A stretch of DNA of 64,000 bases from Bacteroidota bacterium (lineage in GTDB: Bacteria; Bacteroidota; Bacteroidia; Bacteroidales; GCA-2748055): assembly GCA_024244665.1 (NCBI GenBank), contig JAAEOI010000150.1:29620-93619 (forward strand), in the 5' to 3' direction. Shown piece by piece: positions 18,989 through 28,500 of the stretch. The notes beneath the pieces were generated by a model, which had not been told where the DNA came from, searched no databases, and was given only the letters and a program-made list of their open reading frames with translations. How positions within the stretch are numbered: the first letter of the stretch is position 1; every line of letters begins with the position of its first letter. The position numbers and the translations under genes were made by a program.

Positions 18989-19540
18989 ATGAAATTCATC
19001 AAGACAGCTCTGAAAGGAGCCTTTGTGATGGAGCTTGAGCCTTTCCGGGATCACCGGGGGCTTTTTGCCCGGACCTTCTGTAAGGAGGAGTTCGGGGACA
19101 TGGGCCATGGGGGAGAGTTTGTACAGTTCAACCACTCCCATACCAACCTGAAAGGTGCACTCAGGGGGCTCCATTACCAGCTTCCCCCGTACAGCGAGAT
19201 CAAACTGATCCGCTGCATCAGGGGCAGTGTCTTTGATGTGATCGTTGATATTCGTGAAGGCTCTCCCACCTTCCTTAAACATTTCTGTGTGAAGCTTTCC
19301 GCTGATAACATGAAAAGCATCTATGTGCCTGAAGGTTTTGCCCACGGGTTTCAGACACTGGAGGACCATTCGGAACTGATCTATCATCACTCGAGCTACT
19401 ATACACCCGGTCATGAAGGAGCCATCCGCTACAACGATCCCATACTTGGGATCCGGTGGCCCCTTGAACCAACTGATATTTCGGAGAGAGATAACGAGCA
19501 TACTTTATTAAATCATCATTTTAAAGGAATAATCATATGA
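18989..19540 (+). CDS. RmlC-like sugar 3,5-epimerase
   Basis: A 183-aa cupin of the dTDP-4-dehydrorhamnose 3,5-epimerase family. The conserved 'ALRGLHYQ' contains the catalytic base His62, and 'VPEGFAHGFQTL' and tyrosines near 137-138 match the family. Members act on 4-keto sugars at C3 and/or C5. Because it follows rfbF and not a dTDP-glucose pathway, the likely substrate is a CDP-4-keto-hexose; this is inferred from context. Its stop overlaps the start of the methyltransferase by 4 bp. Confidence 0.88.
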   Translation: MKFIKTALKGAFVMELEPFRDHRGLFARTFCKEEFGDMGHGGEFVQFNHSHTNLKGALRGLHYQLPPYSEIKLIRCIRGSVFDVIVDIREGSPTFLKHFCVKLSADNMKSIYVPEGFAHGFQTLEDHSELIYHHSSYYTPGHEGAIRYNDPILGIRWPLEPTDISERDNEHTLLNHHFKGIII

Positions 19541-20769
19541 AATGTCGTCATTGTCAGTCAGATCTGAAACATATATTTGTTGATCTGGTCAATTGCCCCC
19601 CTTCCAACGCCATGCTCAATGAGGCGCAGCTGAATGAGCCGGAAGTCTTCTATCCGCTAAAAATATTTGTATGTGATCAGTGCTGGCTGGTCCAGGTGGA
19701 TGAAATGAAAAGTTCTCAGGAGATCTTTGATAATGAGTATACCTATTTCTCATCTTTCTCCACAAGCTGGCTGGCCCATGCCAAAAAGTATGTGGATTAT
19801 ATGACAGAGAGGTTTGGTTTTAACAGCGAATCCCAGGTGATAGAGATTGCCTCAAATGACGGTTACCTATTGCAGTATTTTAAGGAGAAGGGGATTCCGG
19901 TACTGGGTGTTGAGCCTACAGCCAATACTGCAGCCGCAGCTGCTGAGAAGGGGATTGAATCGATCGTGGAGTTTTTCGGAACTAATTTTTCACAGGAGAG
20001 GCTGGTTGACCGGGGGATAAAAGCAGACCTGATCCTTGGCAATAATGTGCTGGCCCATGTACCCGACATCAACGATTTCGTCCAGGGTATGAAACGTGCC
20101 CTTAAAGAGGAGGGGGTAATCACCATGGAGTTCCCCCACCTGATGAAACTGGTTGAGGAGAACCAGTTTGATACGATCTATCATGAGCATTTCAGCTATA
20201 TCTCATTTCACGCGGTCAGCAGGGTATTTGAATCACAGGGACTGGAGATGTTTGATGTCCAGGAGATCCCCACCCACGGAGGTTCACTGAGGATCTTTGC
20301 AAAGCACAAGGAGGATAAGACCAAAGAGATCTCTTCAAATGTTGCTGAGCTGCTGGCCAAGGAGGCGAAGGCTGGCATGACCACACTGGAATACTACGAG
20401 GGATTCCAGGAGGTGGTGGATAAGATCAAGTATGATGCATGGAGTTTCCTGATCGAACAGAAGAGAGCGGGAAAAAAGGTGGTTGGTTATGGTGCCGCTG
20501 CCAAGGGAAATACCCTGCTAAACTATTGTGGTATCAAGGGGAACGACCTGATTAGTTTTGTTTCGGATGCTTCCCCGCACAAGCAGGATAAATACCTTCC
20601 TGCTGCAAGGATACCGGTGCTTGCACCCGATAAGATCAGGGAGTATCAACCCGACTATGTAATCATATTCCCATGGAACCTGAGTAAGGAGATTGGGGAG
20701 CAACTCTCATATATCCGCGATTGGGACGGTAAATTTGCGGTATTTATTCCGGAGCTGACGATCTTCTGA
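19537..20769 (+). CDS. sugar C-methyltransferase (TylCIII/TcaB9-like)
   Basis: A 410-aa SAM-dependent methyltransferase. The N-terminus is a zinc-binding domain with Cys3, Cys6, Cys46 and Cys49. The SAM fold has 'EIASNDGYLL' near residue 105. The active-site signature YHEH (residues 215-218) matches the Tyr/Glu/His catalytic set of NDP-sugar C3-methyltransferases such as TcaB9. A C-terminal domain contains 'VGYGAAAKGNTLLNY'. It should add a C-methyl branch to a 4-keto CDP-sugar. It is coupled by ATGA overlap to the RmlC-like gene and is followed 2 bp later by the DUF4910 gene. Confidence 0.88.
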   Translation: MKCRHCQSDLKHIFVDLVNCPPSNAMLNEAQLNEPEVFYPLKIFVCDQCWLVQVDEMKSSQEIFDNEYTYFSSFSTSWLAHAKKYVDYMTERFGFNSESQVIEIASNDGYLLQYFKEKGIPVLGVEPTANTAAAAAEKGIESIVEFFGTNFSQERLVDRGIKADLILGNNVLAHVPDINDFVQGMKRALKEEGVITMEFPHLMKLVEENQFDTIYHEHFSYISFHAVSRVFESQGLEMFDVQEIPTHGGSLRIFAKHKEDKTKEISSNVAELLAKEAKAGMTTLEYYEGFQEVVDKIKYDAWSFLIEQKRAGKKVVGYGAAAKGNTLLNYCGIKGNDLISFVSDASPHKQDKYLPAARIPVLAPDKIREYQPDYVIIFPWNLSKEIGEQLSYIRDWDGKFAVFIPELTIF

Positions 20770-20771
20770 TC

Positions 20772-22079
20772 ATGCCGCTGAATTTGGATGAAATACGGAG
20801 CGGGGAGTTTGGACAGGAGATGCATGACCTGATCACCGAACTCTATCCCTTTTGCAGGAGCATTACCGGGGATGGCGTACGCCAGACCCTGGAGGTGGTC
20901 GGCAAATATATTCCCCTGGAGGTAAGGGAGGTCCCCACGGGCACCCCGGTTTTTGACTGGGAGATCCCCAGAGAGTGGAACGCCAGGGATGGCTGGATCA
21001 AAAACAGCAAAGGGGAGAAGATTGTCGATTTTAAGAAATTGAACCTTCACCTTTTGAATTACAGCAGTCCCATCCACCAAAAAGTGACCCTGGAGGAGCT
21101 GAAGGCCCATGTTTTTACCATACCTGATCAGCCGGAACTGGTTCCCTACCGGACCTCCTACTACAAGGAGATGTGGGGTTTTTGCATGAGCCAGAACCAG
21201 CTGGACGCCTTGGAGGAAGATAGTTATGAGGTTTTCATCGATACCACCCTGGAAGAGGGGCATCTGACCTACGGCGAATACCTGGTTCGTGGCGATTCTG
21301 AGGAGGAGGTGCTGATCTCCACTCATGTTTGTCACCCTTCGCTGTGCAACGATAACCTTTCGGGGATAGCAGTGGCCGCTATACTTGCCAGGGAACTGGA
21401 ACGGATCGGCCCGCTTTACTCCTACCGCTTCCTCTTTATCCCGGGGACCATAGGTTCCATAGCCTGGCTGAGCCTGAATGAATCCAATCTGAACCGGATT
21501 AAACATGGTTTGGTACTCACACTCCTGGGCGATGATTCCGATTTCACCTACAAACGATCCAGGCAGGAGGGTGCGGCGATCGACCGGGTGGCCGATTATA
21601 TTTTGTCCGGGATGCAAACAGGAGAACCGGTGGTGACAGATTTCATCCCCTATGGCTATGACGAAAGGCAGTTTTGTTCCCCCGGGATAGATCTGCCTGT
21701 TGGCTGTTTCACAAGGAAACCTTTCGGGGCATTCCCGGAATACCACACATCGGCCGATAACCTGGAGTTTGTGAAACCTGGCAGACTGGCAGAATCAATA
21801 CAGACAATAACTTCCATCCTGCAGATACTTGAAAAGAACGGAACCTATATCAACCTGAATCCCAAATGTGAACCGCAGCTTGGAAGAAGGGGGCTGTATG
21901 ACAGGCTCGGGGGTACCAACGACAGCAAAACCCTGCAACTGGCCATACTCTGGGTGCTCAATTTCTCTGATGGTATGCACGATCTTCTGGATATTGCTAA
22001 AAGATCCGGTATTGATTTTCAACTGGTAGCCCTGGCAGCTGAACAGTTGCTGGATGCACAATTATTAAAGGAGGCCTGA
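20772..22079 (+). CDS. DUF4910 (aminopeptidase-like) protein in a CDP-sugar cluster
   Basis: A 435-aa cytoplasmic protein with the DUF2172/DUF4910 layout: an M28-aminopeptidase-like catalytic domain and a C-terminal winged-helix-like region. Candidate zinc ligands lie in 'STHVCHPSLCNDNLSG' (His and Asp), 'YDERQF' (Glu) and 'EYHTSADN' (His). From memory of the family, such proteins recur beside RfbF, RmlC-like and TylCIII-like genes, but their reaction on sugars is unknown. The gene fits between its neighbours with 2-bp gaps, so it is almost certainly part of the same pathway. It might hydrolyse an amide or act in transfer rather than as a peptidase. Confidence 0.8.
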   Translation: MPLNLDEIRSGEFGQEMHDLITELYPFCRSITGDGVRQTLEVVGKYIPLEVREVPTGTPVFDWEIPREWNARDGWIKNSKGEKIVDFKKLNLHLLNYSSPIHQKVTLEELKAHVFTIPDQPELVPYRTSYYKEMWGFCMSQNQLDALEEDSYEVFIDTTLEEGHLTYGEYLVRGDSEEEVLISTHVCHPSLCNDNLSGIAVAAILARELERIGPLYSYRFLFIPGTIGSIAWLSLNESNLNRIKHGLVLTLLGDDSDFTYKRSRQEGAAIDRVADYILSGMQTGEPVVTDFIPYGYDERQFCSPGIDLPVGCFTRKPFGAFPEYHTSADNLEFVKPGRLAESIQTITSILQILEKNGTYINLNPKCEPQLGRRGLYDRLGGTNDSKTLQLAILWVLNFSDGMHDLLDIAKRSGIDFQLVALAAEQLLDAQLLKEA

Positions 22080-22081
22080 TC

Positions 22082-22801
22082 ATGATTGAACTTTTTGGAA
22101 AGACTGCTTTGGTAACCGGTGCAACCGGAGGAATGGGCAGGGAGATTACACTTGCGCTGGCCAGGGAGGGAGCCAGGCTGGTCCTTATGGACTACGAACA
22201 ATCGAGGCTGGATGCTTTGAAGCTCCAGATAGAGAAGGAGTACAGCGTTGATGTGAGGAGTATATGTCTGGACCTGTCGGGTCAGATAGAGAAGGAGGCG
22301 GCGGAAATTTCCGCTTCAACCGGGCCTGTTGATATCCTGGTATATACAGCAGGAACAATTACCCCGAATCTCCTGGAGGCGGTTGACAGCAAGGAGTATG
22401 AGCAGCAGTTCAATATCAATTTCCAATCGGCCTGGTACCTGGTACGGGCGATGCTTTCAGGCCTGAAGGAGAGGAAAGGGCAGATTGTGATGATCTCTTC
22501 CTCCATTATAATGAATGCAAAAGCTGATCTTTCAGTCTATACAGCGAGCAAACATGCCTTGGCAGGCTTTACAGAATCGCTGAGGCAGGAGGTAAATTCC
22601 CACGGGGTGAGGGTGGTCAATATTGTACCTGGCAAAACAGCAACCCCCCTGCTTGAGAAGCTTAGCAAGAATGCCGGGCAGGAGTATGATTCGGATAAAT
22701 TGCTTCAGCCCTACGACATTGCCTGCACGGTTCTGCATGTTCTGAAATTGCCCCTCACGGCGGAAATCACCGATTTGCACATCAGGTCCATGCGAAAATA
22801 G
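22082..22801 (+). CDS. short-chain dehydrogenase/reductase
   Basis: A 239-aa classical SDR: 'VTGATGGMGREI' for NAD(P) binding, 'YTAGTI' in place of the usual NNAG, serines before the active site ('MISSSI'), and the catalytic YTASK near residues 153-157. It ends the compact CDP-sugar block 2 bp after the DUF4910 gene and probably reduces a keto group of the branched sugar. The substrate is inferred from context only. Confidence 0.85.
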   Translation: MIELFGKTALVTGATGGMGREITLALAREGARLVLMDYEQSRLDALKLQIEKEYSVDVRSICLDLSGQIEKEAAEISASTGPVDILVYTAGTITPNLLEAVDSKEYEQQFNINFQSAWYLVRAMLSGLKERKGQIVMISSSIIMNAKADLSVYTASKHALAGFTESLRQEVNSHGVRVVNIVPGKTATPLLEKLSKNAGQEYDSDKLLQPYDIACTVLHVLKLPLTAEITDLHIRSMRK

Positions 22802-22816
22802 AGATCCAGAAAGAAT

Positions 22817-23755
22817 ATGATGAGTTCAGAACAAAAGCAAGCACTTGTAAGCATTGGAGTACCAGCCTACAACGGGGAGGCCTTCCTCAGGGAGAGCCTG
22901 GACAGTATCCTGAAGCAGAGCTATACCAACTGGGAGTGTGTCATAAGTAACAATTCCAGTACCGACCGTACCCCGGAAATTGCAGAGGAGTACTGCCGGG
23001 CCGACTCCCGGTTCAGGGTGGTCCATACCCCCGAACTGCTGCCCATTTCCGAAAACTGGAATTTTACTTTCCTGAACAGGAACACAGAATCGAAATATTT
23101 TAAGATCCTTCCTGCAGATGACCTTATCTATCCCTCTTACCTGCAGGAGATGGTGAATGTGATGGAGGGTGATCATGATGTGGGAATATGCACATCCTAC
23201 CGGCTGGTGGACAGGAAAGTCAGGGCCGATGGCCTGAATCCGGCAGAGGGAAATGTATTTGATGGAAAGAGGATCCTTGTGGCCCAGTTGAAGCGGGAGT
23301 TTGATCTGACCAGTTCCGCCAATGCCGTGCTTTACAGGGTGGAAGCCCTGAATAAAACAGAGGCATTTCCCCATATCTTCCAGGATAAACCCTACCACAA
23401 TGATACCTGGCTTTCATACCAGCTATTAAGTGAATTCAAACTGGGATTCGTGTTCCAGGTGCTGAGTTATACACGCAGGCATGAAGGGACGGTAACCAGT
23501 ACAGTGACACATAGTCTTGACACGCCCCTCTATTTTTGGGAACTGGCCCTGCATCGTTATATGGACCTGGATCCGGAGCTGAGCAAGGTGTACAGGGAAA
23601 CCCGGCTGAAATACACCAATTTGTTTTTGAGGAGTTGGTTCAGGACTAACAGGAAGGTGATTTCCTGGCATAAAGAGAGACTTGAACGCCCCATACGATT
23701 AAGTGAGTATATACATGTTTTAATGAGGAGGTTGACATTTAATCGGATAAAATGA
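22817..23755 (+). CDS. family 2 glycosyltransferase
   Basis: A 312-aa GT-A-fold glycosyltransferase. The N-terminus has 'VSIGVPAYNGEAFLRESLDS', the 'NNSSTDRTPEI' nucleotide-binding stretch, and the acidic 'LPADDLIYPSY' motif that holds the metal and donor. A histidine-containing 'YHNDTWL' lies where the acceptor base is usually found. It would add one sugar of the repeat unit on the cytoplasmic face. Its stop overlaps the flippase start by 4 bp. Donor and linkage are unknown. Confidence 0.88.
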   Translation: MMSSEQKQALVSIGVPAYNGEAFLRESLDSILKQSYTNWECVISNNSSTDRTPEIAEEYCRADSRFRVVHTPELLPISENWNFTFLNRNTESKYFKILPADDLIYPSYLQEMVNVMEGDHDVGICTSYRLVDRKVRADGLNPAEGNVFDGKRILVAQLKREFDLTSSANAVLYRVEALNKTEAFPHIFQDKPYHNDTWLSYQLLSEFKLGFVFQVLSYTRRHEGTVTSTVTHSLDTPLYFWELALHRYMDLDPELSKVYRETRLKYTNLFLRSWFRTNRKVISWHKERLERPIRLSEYIHVLMRRLTFNRIK

Positions 23756-25179
23756 GTTTTAGAAAGACACTATTTAAGAATATCATCATTCTGGGAGGGT
23801 ACAGTTATGCTTCTCAGTTCATTGGTTTTTTGGCAACCATCATCCTGTCCCGGCTTTTGCTTCCGGAAGAGTATGGTTTTGTGGCCCTGATTACTGTTTT
23901 TACCGGATTTGTACAAACCTTTTCCGATGCGGGGCTCTCCCTGTTAATCATCCGGAGTGATTACGGCCGGACCTTTCATCGCTCCATCCACTACCTCTCC
24001 TTCATCCTGGGGGTGATCCTTTTCATTATTGTGATGCTCCTGGCCTGGCCCATTTCTCTGTTTTATAAGGATTCGGCCCTGATCCTGCCAACCATGGTTA
24101 TGTCGGTCAACTTTCTGCTCCGGGCATTGTATACAGTGCCTTACGGGATTTTGTCCAAGAATCTGAAATTCAATGCTCTTGGATCGCTTGAGCTGATTGC
24201 CTCCACAGCCGAGGTAGCTATTATGATTGTCCTTGCATTCCTTGGGTTTTCTTACTGGGCCCTGATTATCCCTTCCATCCTTGGGAGTGTGGTAAGGGTA
24301 ATAATGTACTATGCCAAAATCAAGATCCCATTCAGGATACTGAAGAGGAAGTACCTGGTGGTTGGATTCAGGAAGGCCAAAAGTATTGTGAGTAATTACA
24401 CCGGCTTCACTTTCCTGAATTACTGGGCCAGGAACTCGGATAACCTGGTGATCGGACGTGTATACGGAGCCGACAGCCTGGGTATTTATAACAGGGCCTA
24501 CCGCCTGCTGAATATGGTCCTTTCCATTATGACAGGGCTCTTTGGGAGGGTGCTCTACCCAAGCCTGAAGGACCTGATGAATAAGGGAGGGGATGTAAAC
24601 AAGGAGTACCTGAACCTGCTGGGGATCATCAGCCTGATCAATTTTCCGGTTGCAGTAATTTTTATCTTTCTGGCCGATCCCTTTGTGACCGTTTTATGGT
24701 CTGAACGCTGGATCAAGGTTGCAGAACTCTTGCCCTATATTGGAGTGCTCCTCATGACCCAGACCCTCAATTCAACCACGGGGAATGTATTCATTCTCTA
24801 TGGGAAAGAGAAGATGCTGTTCAGGCTTGGGCTACCGGTGAACATTGCATTTATTGCGGCGATCCTGGTAGGGGCAATTTTTTCCTATGTGGATGTTCTC
24901 CGCTACTATTCTCTTGCCCATCTGTTGATCAACCTGCCCATGGTGCTCATCTTTGGCTTTAGGAAATCATTTGGATTCGAGTGGAAGGAAATCCTCTCAT
25001 TCTGGGTCCCGAAAATTGGCCTGTCGGTCCTTATGATCGTGGCGATATGGACCGGGTATATGTGGATTACAGCTTTACTTTCCCTGGTTTACCTGGTTCA
25101 CCTGGTAATCCGTCAGCGCGAGGATATTCAAAAAACCTTTTTCTTCATTGTGAAGAAGATTAAACCAGGCAAACGCTAA
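23752..25179 (+). CDS. polysaccharide flippase (Wzx-like, MOP superfamily)
   Basis: A 475-aa polytopic membrane protein with about 12-14 hydrophobic segments and the typical start 'GGYSYASQFIGFLATIILSRLLLPEEYGFVALI'-type pattern (first helix, Arg-Leu-Leu, Pro-Glu-Glu-Tyr-Gly). It contains 'NYWARNSDNLVIGRVYG' in the middle loop. It belongs to the polysaccharide-synthesis/MviN-like exporters that flip lipid-linked repeat units. Position within a locus that also has an initiating transferase, Wzc-like protein and polymerase candidate supports a Wzx role. Confidence 0.9.
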   Translation: MSFRKTLFKNIIILGGYSYASQFIGFLATIILSRLLLPEEYGFVALITVFTGFVQTFSDAGLSLLIIRSDYGRTFHRSIHYLSFILGVILFIIVMLLAWPISLFYKDSALILPTMVMSVNFLLRALYTVPYGILSKNLKFNALGSLELIASTAEVAIMIVLAFLGFSYWALIIPSILGSVVRVIMYYAKIKIPFRILKRKYLVVGFRKAKSIVSNYTGFTFLNYWARNSDNLVIGRVYGADSLGIYNRAYRLLNMVLSIMTGLFGRVLYPSLKDLMNKGGDVNKEYLNLLGIISLINFPVAVIFIFLADPFVTVLWSERWIKVAELLPYIGVLLMTQTLNSTTGNVFILYGKEKMLFRLGLPVNIAFIAAILVGAIFSYVDVLRYYSLAHLLINLPMVLIFGFRKSFGFEWKEILSFWVPKIGLSVLMIVAIWTGYMWITALLSLVYLVHLVIRQREDIQKTFFFIVKKIKPGKR

Positions 25180-25186
25180 TTCATAC

Positions 25187-26338
25187 ATGAAGTATAAACC
25201 ACCCATTGTAGTTGTTGGTTATGACAGGCCCGGATCAATGGAAAGGATTCTCGGATCACTGAAAGGACTGAAAAACATCTCCGGTGTAAAACTGATCATC
25301 AGTATCGATAACAAAGCACCGGATAATCATCCTGTCCGGGATATCGCTGAGGCTTATCAATGGCCATTTGGAGAAAAAGAGGTGATTTATCAGCCTGAAT
25401 CCCTTGGTCTGCGGAAACATATCCTACAGTGTGCAGGTTTTTCGCAGGAATATGGATCGGTGATTATCCTGGAGGATGACCTCTTTGTCTCTCCCTATAT
25501 GTATGAATATGCTGTTCAGGCCCTGGAATATTATGGCGATGATGCGAAAATTGGTGGCATATCACTCTATAATCAACCTGTACAGGAGATTGCTCAATAT
25601 CCCTTTTTTCCAATTAATGATGATTCGGATGTTCATTTCATGCAGTTTCCCTCATCACTGGGGCAGACCTGGACCAGGGATCAATGGGCGGAGTTTAAGT
25701 CCTGGTATGATACAGATCCGGATTTGGATATAATTGCCCTCCCGAATTATATCCGGAACTGGCCGGTCACATCATGGAAAAAGTATTTCTGCGCTTTTCT
25801 GGTTCTGAGAGATAAGTATTTCGTATTCCCGGGGATATCTTTTACCACAAACTTCAACGATCCAGGGTCAAATTTAAAGAGACGTGTTAACCATGAAGGC
25901 CAAACCATGCTCAGGCTCTTCGGGCAGCCTTACAGATTCAGAAGTTTCGTGGATTCGCAGGTTAAATACGATGTTTACCTTGAATTAGACACGGCAACGG
26001 TTAAACAGTTTAACCCGGCCCTCTCTTCATACGATTTTGAACTTGACCTATATGGTACCAAAGATATGGAGAATGTGAAGACTCCTCTTGTGATCACTTC
26101 CAGGCCTGCCCGAAATGCGATACGTGGATTCAGAAGAGCTATGAAACCCCATGATATGAATATTATTTTTGACCTTGAGGGAGATGAATTGATTTTGTGT
26201 AAAAAGGAGGATGTAGTAGCTGACAGAAATATTCATGTTCGGAGAGTCAGTAATTACAAGTATAATTACACGAGGAACATTCTTGGCTTAAAAACACACA
26301 TGTATAATTATTATCTGAAGTTTTTGAAAAGAAGATAG
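25187..26338 (+). CDS. glycosyltransferase, GNT-I-like GT-A fold
   Basis: A 383-aa cytoplasmic protein. The N-terminus 'PIVVVGYDRPGSMERIL' and the acidic metal-binding 'VIILEDDLFVSP' near residue 100 resemble the GT13/GNT-I-like arrangement (E-D-D rather than the D-x-D of classical GT2 enzymes). The middle contains 'SSLGQTWTRDQW', also like that group. The C-terminal 110 residues are more variable. It sits 7 bp after the flippase and 12 bp before the polymerase candidate. Sugar specificity is unknown. Confidence 0.75.
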   Translation: MKYKPPIVVVGYDRPGSMERILGSLKGLKNISGVKLIISIDNKAPDNHPVRDIAEAYQWPFGEKEVIYQPESLGLRKHILQCAGFSQEYGSVIILEDDLFVSPYMYEYAVQALEYYGDDAKIGGISLYNQPVQEIAQYPFFPINDDSDVHFMQFPSSLGQTWTRDQWAEFKSWYDTDPDLDIIALPNYIRNWPVTSWKKYFCAFLVLRDKYFVFPGISFTTNFNDPGSNLKRRVNHEGQTMLRLFGQPYRFRSFVDSQVKYDVYLELDTATVKQFNPALSSYDFELDLYGTKDMENVKTPLVITSRPARNAIRGFRRAMKPHDMNIIFDLEGDELILCKKEDVVADRNIHVRRVSNYKYNYTRNILGLKTHMYNYYLKFLKRR

Positions 26339-26350
26339 ACTTTTGTTGAT

Positions 26351-27562
26351 ATGGTATTGAATAGGTTAAACAACTGGGTGATCCTCCTGATCATTGTATG
26401 TTCCGCCTCCTTTTACAAGTTCTCTTTCCTGGGGAAACTGGATAAGGTGGCAGAATTAATCGGGATTGCAGTCATCGTGGTTTGTTCTCTTATCTACCTT
26501 ACCTATTCGGATAAGAAGCCTGGTAAACGTAATTTCACAGTTCCCATTTTACTGATCATTCTATCCGTTTTTACTAGCATTTTCATGGCATTCCTTGATC
26601 ATGGTCAGGGGCTTTTGGATTCTGTATTTGCGCAAAGAGCCCTGCTCTATTATCTTTTTTATTTTCTTCTCCACCAGATGAAAGTTGATCTCCGGGATCT
26701 GGAAAAACTCATATTTGGATTGGGGATTTTTTATGTGATCATATTTTATACCCAGTACTTTCTCTATCCAACGGTTATATTTGATGCCTATGTGAGGGAG
26801 ACAAGGGGAACCATCAGGATCTACCTGCCGGGTGCTGACTATATGGCATTGTCCATGTTCATGAGTGTTCAGGGATTTCTCAGGTCCAATCGTATCAGAT
26901 ACCTGGTTTTGACCGTTTTGTTTTTTTCCCTTTTTATCATGATGGGGGGACGACAGATGATGGCGATTATGATATTCGTGATTGTCATGTTTGTCTTTTT
27001 TGACAGGAAAGTGAAATCAAGGTTTTTCCTGATCTTCATGGGAGGGATAGGTGCTGTAGCCATGTTTTTTGCTTTTTTACCAATATTCCAGGCTCTGTTC
27101 GAAACAACCCAGTCAGATATGGGTGCCGGAGATGAATATGTGAGATTCAGAGCTGTCCGATTCTTTCTGACTGACTTTATGAATCACCCTCTTTCGTATG
27201 TTACGGGTAATGGCGATTCGTATTCGGGTGAGTATAACCGCGAAATGCAATATTATGCTGATAATTTTGGCTATTTCATTGGAGATATCGGATTGCTTGG
27301 CAACTATGTCCTTTACGGGATATTTTTTATCTTGGGCGTGGCAGGGATCATTATCCGGGTATTCAGAAGGAAGGTAGAGGAGCAGTATACATACGTCAAA
27401 TTCATGTTCCTGGCCATTATTCTCTCTCTCGTAACCGCCACCGGATTCGCTGAACCAGATACGATCTGTTATATTCTAATCATGCTGTATATTATCGATG
27501 TCTCCAATATTAGGCTGAAACAGGAGGATCATGACCTGCTTCAGCCGGCAATCAAATACTAA
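26351..27562 (+). CDS. putative O-antigen/capsule polymerase (Wzy-like)
   Basis: A 403-aa polytopic membrane protein with about ten to eleven hydrophobic segments and a longer non-hydrophobic loop near residues 250-315 ('FETTQSDMGAGDEYVRFRAVRFF' region, including Arg residues). Sequence conservation in Wzy proteins is poor, so the call relies on topology, the large loop, the absence of any other polymerase candidate and location between two glycosyltransferases. It could alternatively be a WaaL-type ligase. Confidence 0.7.
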   Translation: MVLNRLNNWVILLIIVCSASFYKFSFLGKLDKVAELIGIAVIVVCSLIYLTYSDKKPGKRNFTVPILLIILSVFTSIFMAFLDHGQGLLDSVFAQRALLYYLFYFLLHQMKVDLRDLEKLIFGLGIFYVIIFYTQYFLYPTVIFDAYVRETRGTIRIYLPGADYMALSMFMSVQGFLRSNRIRYLVLTVLFFSLFIMMGGRQMMAIMIFVIVMFVFFDRKVKSRFFLIFMGGIGAVAMFFAFLPIFQALFETTQSDMGAGDEYVRFRAVRFFLTDFMNHPLSYVTGNGDSYSGEYNREMQYYADNFGYFIGDIGLLGNYVLYGIFFILGVAGIIIRVFRRKVEEQYTYVKFMFLAIILSLVTATGFAEPDTICYILIMLYIIDVSNIRLKQEDHDLLQPAIKY

Positions 27563-27568
27563 AGAACA

Positions 27569-28489
27569 ATGAGTAAAATATCATTTGTAATACCTGTCTT
27601 TAACCGTCTGGAAAATAACAAGCAGTGCCTCCGGGACCTGGATAAGCACAGTGAAAGCAGGTTTTTTAAAGAGAATGAGGTTGTAATCATTTTTGTGGAT
27701 GACGGCTCCACGGATGGTACAGGTGAGTGGATCAGGGCCAATTATCCGGATGTTGTTGTTCTCAGGGGGGACGGGAATCTGTGGTACAGCGGTAGTCTCA
27801 ATATGGGGATGAAGTATGCACTGGAAGAACTGAACACTGATTTTATACAGATCTGGGAGAATGATATTGTAATGGGAGAGAATTATTTTGATCATACACA
27901 GGATATACTGGACCAGTGGGATGGGAACTCCCTGATTGCATCGAAGCTCTATTACCAGAACAATCCTGATATTGTATTTTCCGTGGGGGGAGTATTTAAT
28001 CCCAGAACAGGTCATAAGGGGCTGATCGGGAGGAACCAGAAGGATGGGCCTGAGTATGCAGAACCCAGGGAAGTGGAATGGTTTTCCGGTCAGCAGGGAC
28101 TGATTCACAAGGATGTTATTGAGAAGGTTGGTTACCTGGATGACAAAAATTTCCCCCAGTACCATGCCGACGTTGATTACTCGCTCCGGGTAAGAAAAGC
28201 AGGTTTTAAGGTTATGATCTACCCAACCCTGAAACTTTACAATGATTCTGAGTTGACCGGGATCAGTCAGTTGAAAAATAAGACCTTCAAGCAGTTTTTT
28301 GAGTCCTTTCGATCGATCCGGTCCAATACAAATATCCGGAAGGAGATCATCTTCTACAGGAAACATGGTGAAGGCATCGGGGTTTGGCGTGGATTTATCA
28401 GAAAGTATTATATCTATACAGGCAGTTTCATCAAATGGAAGGTGCTGGGCTGGTTCGGTGTAAAGAAGAAAGATGATGGATTACTCTAG
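27569..28489 (+). CDS. family 2 glycosyltransferase (rhamnosyl/galactofuranosyl-type)
   Basis: A 306-aa GT-A enzyme: 'ISFVIPVFNRLENNKQCLRDL', 'FVDDGSTDGTGEWI' for nucleotide binding, 'GDGNLWYSGSLNMG' and the metal-binding 'IWENDIVM'. The 'GQQGLIHKDVIEKVGYLD' and 'QYHADVDYSLRVRKAG' motifs (acceptor site and catalytic Asp) are as in many WbbL-like transferases. It starts 6 bp after the polymerase candidate and belongs to the same transcription unit. Confidence 0.88.
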   Translation: MSKISFVIPVFNRLENNKQCLRDLDKHSESRFFKENEVVIIFVDDGSTDGTGEWIRANYPDVVVLRGDGNLWYSGSLNMGMKYALEELNTDFIQIWENDIVMGENYFDHTQDILDQWDGNSLIASKLYYQNNPDIVFSVGGVFNPRTGHKGLIGRNQKDGPEYAEPREVEWFSGQQGLIHKDVIEKVGYLDDKNFPQYHADVDYSLRVRKAGFKVMIYPTLKLYNDSELTGISQLKNKTFKQFFESFRSIRSNTNIRKEIIFYRKHGEGIGVWRGFIRKYYIYTGSFIKWKVLGWFGVKKKDDGLL

Positions 28490-28500
28490 TTCCTGAGTAA

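Noticed and set aside
20655..21746. A 363-codon open frame on the minus strand
   Set aside because: It lies wholly opposite the methyltransferase end and the DUF4910 gene, both with strong motifs; the reverse frame shows no domain.
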